From: Campylobacteraceae bacterium
GTDB taxonomy: Bacteria > Campylobacterota > Campylobacteria > Campylobacterales > Sulfurovaceae
Assembly: GCA_027023325.1 (NCBI GenBank)
Contig: JALVVQ010000174.1
Span: 1-10,923 of the forward strand
Reading direction: 5' to 3'
DNA length: 10,923 bases
The notes under the pieces are model-generated. The model worked only from the letters and a program-made list of their open reading frames with translations. It searched no databases and had not been told where the DNA came from. The first letter of the stretch is position 1; each line of letters begins with the position of its first letter. Shown in pieces: positions 1-5,397 of the stretch. The position numbers and the translations under genes were made by a program.

Positions 1-2
1 AG

Positions 3-497
3 TCTATCCAGAAGAAGAACAAAGCTGTCACCAATGAGAAAGAGATGAAAGCGCTCTCCATGGAAGAAGAACTTGCCAAAGAGAAGTTGACTTTTGCCAA
101 CGAAGAGATCGAGAGACTGGGCAAGATCAATGAGACAAAAGGCGAAGAAGCTGCAGAGCTCGAGGCGACACTTGCTGAGCTCACTATTGCAGTAGCGTCT
201 GCCAATAAAGAGGCAGAAAAAGAGCTTGCAGGGATCGAAAAGCAAAAGGAGGGCCTGTACCAAAAAAGAGTAGAGAAAATATCTGGTATTGATCAGAAGA
301 TTTTGGCATTTTATGAAAAAGTGAGAAACTGGGCAGGCAACACCGCTGTCGTACCTGTCAAGAAGCAGGCCTGCTACGGCTGTTATATGAAGATCAACGA
401 CAAGGCCTATACTGAAGTCATCCGAGGCGAAGAGATCGCCAACTGTCCACACTGCGGTAGGATCCTCTATCTAGAGAAGGAAACTGCTGAGGCTTAA
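3..497 (+). CDS. Coiled-coil / C4 zinc-ribbon protein, HP0958 (FlgZ)-like, 5' partial
   Basis: The frame is open from the left edge (first full codon at base 3), so the true start lies upstream; the ATG at 45 is internal. Most of the visible part is a Glu/Lys/Ala-rich coiled coil. A C-terminal zinc ribbon follows, with CYGC at about 372-383 and CPHC at about 444-455, giving four cysteine ligands. This is the architecture of H. pylori HP0958 (FlgZ), known there as an RpoN-stabilising, flagellar and mRNA-regulating factor; the family is often annotated 'zinc ribbon domain-containing protein' or DUF164. Its position directly before waaA matches the neighbourhood I recall in Helicobacter and Campylobacter. 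The family call is strong. A flagellar role here is inference from the homologue only. Confidence 0.88.
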   Translation, partial: SIQKKNKAVTNEKEMKALSMEEELAKEKLTFANEEIERLGKINETKGEEAAELEATLAELTIAVASANKEAEKELAGIEKQKEGLYQKRVEKISGIDQKILAFYEKVRNWAGNTAVVPVKKQACYGCYMKINDKAYTEVIRGEEIANCPHCGRILYLEKETAEA

Positions 498-517
498 TCT
501 CCTGAGCAGGGAAGCCC

Positions 518-1687
518 ATGTTTAAATACCTTTATTGGATAGTGGGTCTCCTGCTTTATATTCTCTCTCTTCCGCTGATGCTCCACAAGCAGCGGAAACC
601 AAGATACAAAGAGCGTATCCCTGCACGATACTTCCTGAAAAACAATTCAAAATTTACCAAAAGTGGTATTTGGTTTCACAGCTGTTCTCTGGGTGAAACA
701 CGAGGGTTACAGCCTATTGTTGATTGTATCGATGATGTGATCAATATGAGTACAATCACCAATACCGGCTTCAACGAAGCACAAAGACTATCCCGTGGAG
801 AAGTGCGTTACCTTCCTTTTGACATATTTTTACCTTTTTGGATAACTGCTCAAAAACTCCTGATTGTAACAGAGTCAGAATACTGGTATTTGCTGTTTCT
901 CTTTGCCAAAAAGAGAGGTGCCAAAACGATGCTGATCAATGCACGCATCAGTGACAGCCACTATGCCCGCTACAGAAAACTTCGATGGTTTTACAAAAGA
1001 GTATTTGCACAGATCGATATAGTGTTTGCACAGAGCAACAAGGATAAAGAGCGGTTGGAAGTGCTGGGGGCGAAAAATATACAGGTTACAGGCAATACAA
1101 AACTTGTGAATATACCCAAAGTCACCCATACGCTTAGCAAGCCAAGCGGAAGAGTAATCGTCGCTGCAAGTACCCATGAAACAGAAGAGGCACTTATCTT
1201 TAAAGCGTGGAAGCGGGAACAGGGGAGGCTGGTCATTGTACCACGGCATCCGGAGCGGTTTGATGCGGTGGATGCACTGATACGGGCATATATTGAAGAG
1301 ACAGACCTCTCTTATCATCGCTATAGTGAGAGAGAGACGCTGGATGCAGATATCGTACTGGTAGACAGAATGGGCGAGCTGATCAATATCTATGCCATCA
1401 GTGATGTGGTAATCCTGGGTGGAGGATTTGTAGACGGAGTAGGAGGACACAATCCTATAGAGCCGGCCTACTTCAATACTATTTTGATTACCGGAGAGTG
1501 GATTTATAATGAGATCTCTATCTATGCATCATTGGAGCACTACTCTATCGTGAACAATGAGGCATTGCCAGGGATACTGGAAGTATTGGATACGCTTGAA
1601 GCCTGCCGGATTGTACAATCTGGCACCGTAGAGCCTATCATAGCATATATTAATCAGGAAGTATACGGGAGCAGTGATGGCCATTAG
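518..1687 (+). CDS. waaA: 3-deoxy-D-manno-octulosonic acid (Kdo) transferase
   Basis: WaaA transfers Kdo from CMP-Kdo to the lipid A precursor at the inner face of the cytoplasmic membrane. The 389-residue product begins with a hydrophobic anchor (about residues 5-22), followed by the GT30 N-terminal Rossmann domain with SLGET (57-61; E60 is the expected catalytic base) and TESEYW (118-123). The C-terminal GT-B half carries RHPERF (243-248), used in nucleotide-sugar binding, and GGHNPIEPA (309-317), a hallmark of the family. Length is slightly below the roughly 400-425 usual for WaaA. An AGGGA about 5 bases before the ATG supports the start. The gene lies 20 bases after the zinc-ribbon gene, and its end overlaps the next start by 11 bases, suggesting one transcript. 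Whether it adds one or two Kdo residues cannot be read from the sequence. Confidence 0.94.
   Translation: MFKYLYWIVGLLLYILSLPLMLHKQRKPRYKERIPARYFLKNNSKFTKSGIWFHSCSLGETRGLQPIVDCIDDVINMSTITNTGFNEAQRLSRGEVRYLPFDIFLPFWITAQKLLIVTESEYWYLLFLFAKKRGAKTMLINARISDSHYARYRKLRWFYKRVFAQIDIVFAQSNKDKERLEVLGAKNIQVTGNTKLVNIPKVTHTLSKPSGRVIVAASTHETEEALIFKAWKREQGRLVIVPRHPERFDAVDALIRAYIEETDLSYHRYSERETLDADIVLVDRMGELINIYAISDVVILGGGFVDGVGGHNPIEPAYFNTILITGEWIYNEISIYASLEHYSIVNNEALPGILEVLDTLEACRIVQSGTVEPIIAYINQEVYGSSDGH
1667..1671 (+). promoter_or_regulatory. Ribosome binding site deciding the fusion-gene start
   Basis: GGGAG lies inside the end of waaA. It is 5 bases before the ATG at 1677 but only 2 bases before the in-frame GTG at 1674, so ATG 1677 is the better start. 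The site places translation of the fusion gene under likely coupling to waaA. Confidence 0.5.
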
Positions 1688-3977
1688 CATTTTAGACTGT
1701 ACATTGAGGGATGGCGGGTATATTAACCATTGGCACTTTAAAGAGAGGCAGATTGAGGTGGTGCTGCAGTCACTGTTTGCTTCGGGGGTAGAAGTAGTAG
1801 AGTGTGGCTACCTTACTGATGCTTCTGTAGATCAAGAGGACTCAACACTGTATAGCCGTATCACAGATGTCAAGACCATAGGAAAAAATGGACAACAATC
1901 CTCTGTGGTAATGATCAATCATGGCGACTATGCTATCGATCAGTTGCTACCACAAAAAGAGACAGAGGTGGAAGGGATAAGACTGGCATTTCATGAAAAG
2001 AGTGTTGTTTCTGCACTTGGGGATGCCCAAAAGATCATAGATCTTGGCTATGCCCTCTATCTCCAGCCTATGGTTACGAAAAACTATAGCGATGAAGCAT
2101 TGCTGTCACTTATCCAGAATGCCAACCAATTGGGAGTCAAAGCATTTTATCTGGTGGATAGTTTCGGTTCTATGCTCCCTAATGAGTTTGAACATTTGAT
2201 GCGGTTGGCTGACAGCACACTTCAGCAGAGTATTTCACTGGGGTACCACTCTCACAACAATATGCAACTGGCATTTTCCAATGCGATCATCCTCTGTACT
2301 GCAGGGCTGAAAAGGGATGTTATTATCGATGCCAGCATCTATGGTATAGGCAGAGGAGCCGGAAATCTCAATACGGAACTCATCGCAGACTACCTCAACC
2401 ATGCTATGCAAAAATCCTATGACACCCTGCCTCTGCTTGAAGTTATCGATGCATTCTTAGGCACATTGATGGTGGAGAGCCCCTGGGGCTTCTCTCCTGC
2501 ACAATACCTTTCTGCCTCTTTTGACTGCCATCCCAATTATGCGACATACCTGATCGATAAAAATACCAACCATATCGTAGGTGTGCGAAAGGTACTGGAA
2601 AAAATTCCGACAGAGAAGCAGCAGACATTTGACAAGGCACTGATAGAGAAACTCTATATCGCATCTCTCCTTGCGCCCAAGCGAGACTGCTCGGGTACGT
2701 GGTGCATAGATAATGAAAAGAAGGTACTATTGATCGCTTCGGGTAGCAGTATGGAGAGATATCGAGCACTGATAGAAGAGAGAGTCAAAGATGGATCCTA
2801 TCTTGTGATCGCGCTGAATCACAAGCCCGCTTTTGTATGTGATTACTACTTCTTCTCCAATCAGAAACGCTTGAATGAGTTTGAGGACGATCTGCCTATG
2901 GAGAAAGTGATCCTCACCAACAATATAGAGACGGCACGGGAGCCTAAGGCAATCATTGATCTTGCAAAGGTGGCTTTTGTAGAGCAGACTTTTGTGAAAA
3001 ATGTGGCTGTTGTGGTCATGAACTATCTGCTAAGCCATGGTATTGAGGCATGTGAGATCGCGGGTCTCGATGGCTATGACCCACTGGGTCTGAACTACTC
3101 CTATGATGAGACCAGTGTCATCCTAGACAAAAAGGCGATGCAGGAGGAGAATGCGATCCTCCGTTTTGCGCTGGAGAAGCTCTCTTCCCGCATGTCAATC
3201 TCCTTTGTTACCCCTTCCCTTTTCAGTGGTGATGTTGCGCTGAGGATCTTGGGAGTGATCCCTGCCCGCTACAAGTCCAGCAGATTTGAAGGCAAACCAC
3301 TCTGTATGATCAAGGATATCCCTATGGTCAAGCGTACCTATATGCAGGCAAAACAGTCCAGACTGTTGACAGATCTTGTGGTAGCCACGGATAGTCAGAA
3401 GATAGAGGCATATTGTCTTTCTGAAGGGATTCCGGTAGTCATGACCAGTGATACCTGTCTTACGGGGACTGACAGGTTGGCAGAGGTAGCCTCTCTCCGT
3501 CCTTATGATCTCTATGTCAATATCCAGGGGGATGAGCCGGTCATCGATGCCAGAACTATAGATGAGATCGTAGCAGAGTTCAAAGCGCATGGACAGACTT
3601 ATGTCGCCTACAATCTCTATAAGGAGATCACAGCAGAGGAAGAAGTCAGTAGTGACACGATCATCAAAGTGATCGTTAATGAACAGGATGAGCTACTTTA
3701 TATGTCCAGACTTCCCGTACCGTTCAACAAATCAGAGACCTCACCTACCTTCAAGAAGCAGGTGTGTGTCTATGGTTTTACGAAGCAGGCACTGGAACTT
3801 TTCTCCGCTAGGGCAAAGACACTCAATGAGCAGTATGAAGACATAGAGATACTCCGCTTTGTGGATATGGGATATAAAGTAAAAATGTCACAAACCACAC
3901 TGGATTCCATCGCAGTAGATGTACCCGACGATGTCAAGAAGGTTGAAACCTATCTGGACGAGAGAGGATTGTTATAA
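1677..3977 (+). CDS. Fusion: DRE-TIM pyruvate-type aldolase + Rossmann-like region + KdsB-type CMP-ulosonate synthetase
   Basis: The product is 766 residues from ATG 1677. Residues 1 to about 275 form an HMGL-like TIM barrel close to 4-hydroxy-2-oxovalerate aldolases: DCTLRDGGY at 7-15 (D12 a likely metal ligand), HSH at 191-193 (two His ligands), and GIGRGAGNLNTE at 223-234. Residues about 345-475 contain a beta strand followed by a small-residue loop (VLLIASGSS, 350-358), a Rossmann-like region with no clear function. Residues about 523-766 form a complete KdsB-type cytidylyltransferase: IPARYKSSR (528-536), GTDRLAEV (597-604), NIQGDEP (615-621) and VDVPDD (747-752, with the C-terminal metal Asp). 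Stand-alone KdsB is about 245-250 residues, so the domain is whole. The gene overlaps waaA and the following HAD gene. Likely role (inference): build a 3-deoxy-2-ulosonic acid by aldol condensation and activate it with CTP. The substrate is unknown; it may not be Kdo. Confidence 0.85.
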   Translation: MAISILDCTLRDGGYINHWHFKERQIEVVLQSLFASGVEVVECGYLTDASVDQEDSTLYSRITDVKTIGKNGQQSSVVMINHGDYAIDQLLPQKETEVEGIRLAFHEKSVVSALGDAQKIIDLGYALYLQPMVTKNYSDEALLSLIQNANQLGVKAFYLVDSFGSMLPNEFEHLMRLADSTLQQSISLGYHSHNNMQLAFSNAIILCTAGLKRDVIIDASIYGIGRGAGNLNTELIADYLNHAMQKSYDTLPLLEVIDAFLGTLMVESPWGFSPAQYLSASFDCHPNYATYLIDKNTNHIVGVRKVLEKIPTEKQQTFDKALIEKLYIASLLAPKRDCSGTWCIDNEKKVLLIASGSSMERYRALIEERVKDGSYLVIALNHKPAFVCDYYFFSNQKRLNEFEDDLPMEKVILTNNIETAREPKAIIDLAKVAFVEQTFVKNVAVVVMNYLLSHGIEACEIAGLDGYDPLGLNYSYDETSVILDKKAMQEENAILRFALEKLSSRMSISFVTPSLFSGDVALRILGVIPARYKSSRFEGKPLCMIKDIPMVKRTYMQAKQSRLLTDLVVATDSQKIEAYCLSEGIPVVMTSDTCLTGTDRLAEVASLRPYDLYVNIQGDEPVIDARTIDEIVAEFKAHGQTYVAYNLYKEITAEEEVSSDTIIKVIVNEQDELLYMSRLPVPFNKSETSPTFKKQVCVYGFTKQALELFSARAKTLNEQYEDIEILRFVDMGYKVKMSQTTLDSIAVDVPDDVKKVETYLDERGLL

Positions 3978-4627
3978 TGGTGAAGAATATCATTTTTGAT
4001 TTTGATGGAGTGATCCTGGACAGTATGGCAGTTCGTGAGCTGGGGTTTAGAAAGATATTTGCAGGGTATGATGAGGTTTTGATCGAGGAGCTATTGCAGT
4101 ATCATCAAGAAAATGGAGGACTTTCCCGTTATAACAAGATCGCCTACTTTTACAATGAGATACTCCATGAGTCGATCACGCAAAGACAGATCGATACCCT
4201 GGCAGCTGCATTTTCTGAGATCATGAGGGAGACGTTGACAGATCGTACTTTTTTGATAGCGGAGACGGTAGACTTCTTGCAGAGAAATTATCAAGTATAC
4301 CGTATGCATATTGCTTCTGGATCAGATCAGGAGGAGTTGCGATATCTTTGTGGAGAGCTGGGAGTGGTGGATTATTTTCTGAGTATCTATGGCTCGCCTG
4401 TGCACAAGAATAACTTGGTGAAAATGATACTATCTGAGTATGACTACAAAAAAGAAGAGACGATTCTGATAGGTGACAGTATGAATGACTATACGGCTGC
4501 CCATGTCAATGGGATAGATTTTTATGGATATAATAACAGCGCATTGGATAGCGTCTCTGTGCACTATCTGGATACCTATACAATATTAGACAAAAAGAAA
4601 GAGAGAAAACATGGAACAAGCCTATAA
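3977..4627 (+). CDS. HAD-superfamily phosphatase with C1 cap, possible ulosonate-phosphate phosphatase
   Basis: This 216-residue soluble protein has all four HAD motifs: DFDGVILD (8-15; D8 nucleophile, D10 acid/base), a Ser in IASGS (motif II, S114), K144 (motif III) and GDSMND (166-171, motif IV metal acids). Residues about 16-85, between motifs I and II, form a helical C1 cap of the phosphoglycolate-phosphatase / beta-phosphoglucomutase type. Classical KdsC (Kdo-8-phosphate phosphatase) is shorter and capless, so this is not KdsC. It overlaps the fusion gene by one base (TAATG), which implies coupled translation. Its position suggests it dephosphorylates the aldol product before CMP activation, as KdsC does in the Kdo route; that is inference. 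A phosphomutase or general sugar-phosphate phosphatase remains possible. Confidence 0.8.
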   Translation: MVKNIIFDFDGVILDSMAVRELGFRKIFAGYDEVLIEELLQYHQENGGLSRYNKIAYFYNEILHESITQRQIDTLAAAFSEIMRETLTDRTFLIAETVDFLQRNYQVYRMHIASGSDQEELRYLCGELGVVDYFLSIYGSPVHKNNLVKMILSEYDYKKEETILIGDSMNDYTAAHVNGIDFYGYNNSALDSVSVHYLDTYTILDKKKERKHGTSL

Positions 4628-5342
4628 ACTACTGGCACAGAGTAAAGATATCTCTAACAAAAAAGCCAAAGAGCTGATCGACAGAGGACTGGTTTTTGTC
4701 GGAGACAAGCAGCTCAAGATCGCAAGAGCTTCTGTACCGGACAGTACAGTATTTCGTATAGAGATGCCAGAGGATATCACAATACTTTATCAAGATGAGG
4801 AGATGGTAGCTGTCAACAAACCTGCCGGCATAGACAGCTATGAGGTGCAGGATGCGATCGAAGGAGCAGAGCTGCTGCACAGGCTTGATCGTGATACCAG
4901 TGGTGTGCTGTTGCTAGGCAAGAGTGAACACTATATCAAGGAGGCGATCAGGGCATTCAAGCAGAGAAAAGTACGCAAGGAGTATGTGGCTTGGGTAGAA
5001 GGTGTGGTCTATGAAGAGATAGAGATCACTACACCGATCCATACGATCAAAAAAGGCAAAGCGTTCTCCAAGATAGACGAGCGGCTGGGTAAGCCTGCGC
5101 ACACCATCGTAACACCCGATGAAGTGCAGGGTAAGAAAAGCAAAGTTAAAATCGTCATCCATACAGGGCGTACTCATCAGATCAGGGTGCACTTGGCATC
5201 TGTGGGACATCCTGTAGTCGGAGACAGCCAGTACGGGTCTCGCACTAGAGCCAAAAGGGCATTGCTTCATGCCAGAAAGCTAGAGCTACTAGGAAAGACA
5301 TTTGCGGCACCAACCCCTGCTGATATCAAACGATACAAATAG
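4611..5342 (+). CDS. RluA-family 23S rRNA-type pseudouridine synthase
   Basis: The enzyme isomerises uridine to pseudouridine in structured RNA, probably rRNA. The 243-residue product starts with an S4-like RNA-binding segment (about residues 5-45). The catalytic domain includes VNKPAG (68-73), HRLDRDTSG (90-98, catalytic D93) and HTGRTHQIRVHLASVGHPV (184-202), the RluA signature. The ATG lies 17 bases inside the HAD gene, so it is translationally linked to it. In Campylobacter and Helicobacter, as I recall, a homologue lies next to waaA (Cj0708, HP0956), so this gene belongs to the ancestral block and the two genes before it look inserted. The exact target uridine cannot be told from the sequence. 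Confidence 0.92.
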   Translation: MEQAYKLLAQSKDISNKKAKELIDRGLVFVGDKQLKIARASVPDSTVFRIEMPEDITILYQDEEMVAVNKPAGIDSYEVQDAIEGAELLHRLDRDTSGVLLLGKSEHYIKEAIRAFKQRKVRKEYVAWVEGVVYEEIEITTPIHTIKKGKAFSKIDERLGKPAHTIVTPDEVQGKKSKVKIVIHTGRTHQIRVHLASVGHPVVGDSQYGSRTRAKRALLHARKLELLGKTFAAPTPADIKRYK

Positions 5343-5384
5343 CTCCAGATGTGGTAGTGGTGATACCAATGCGTCATGCACTAC

Positions 5385-5393
5385 AAAAGGAAA
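5385..5393 (+). promoter_or_regulatory. Ribosome binding site fixing the M16 protease start
   Basis: AAAAGGAAA precedes the ATG at 5398 with good spacing. The frame stays open upstream to a TTG at 5302 inside the pseudouridine synthase gene, but the 32 extra residues would hide the signal peptide, so 5398 is the start. Confidence 0.65.
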
Positions 5394-5397
5394 TTTC

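Noticed and set aside
875..1450. Long reverse-strand open frames opposite waaA, M16 and ffh
   Set aside because: They mirror strong forward genes, have no recognisable domains or ribosome sites, and have low-complexity or odd composition. They are shadows.
3241..3257. Possible internal start giving a separate KdsB protein: TGAGGA at 3241-3246, then GTG at 3255
   Set aside because: The spacing is acceptable, but the product would lack the first residues of the opening beta strand (ILGV), and the frame is continuous. The fusion is the simpler reading.
3977..4627. HAD gene as kdsC
   Set aside because: KdsC enzymes are shorter and lack a cap. This protein has a clear C1 cap between motifs I and II.
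5351..5368. Short inverted repeat TGGTA...TACCA before the M16 gene as an operator
   Set aside because: Only five pairs with a seven-base loop. This size is expected by chance and nothing else supports regulation.
5302..5397. Longer M16 protease starting at TTG 5302
   Set aside because: It would overlap the pseudouridine synthase gene and bury the clear signal peptide. ATG 5398 has a good ribosome site.
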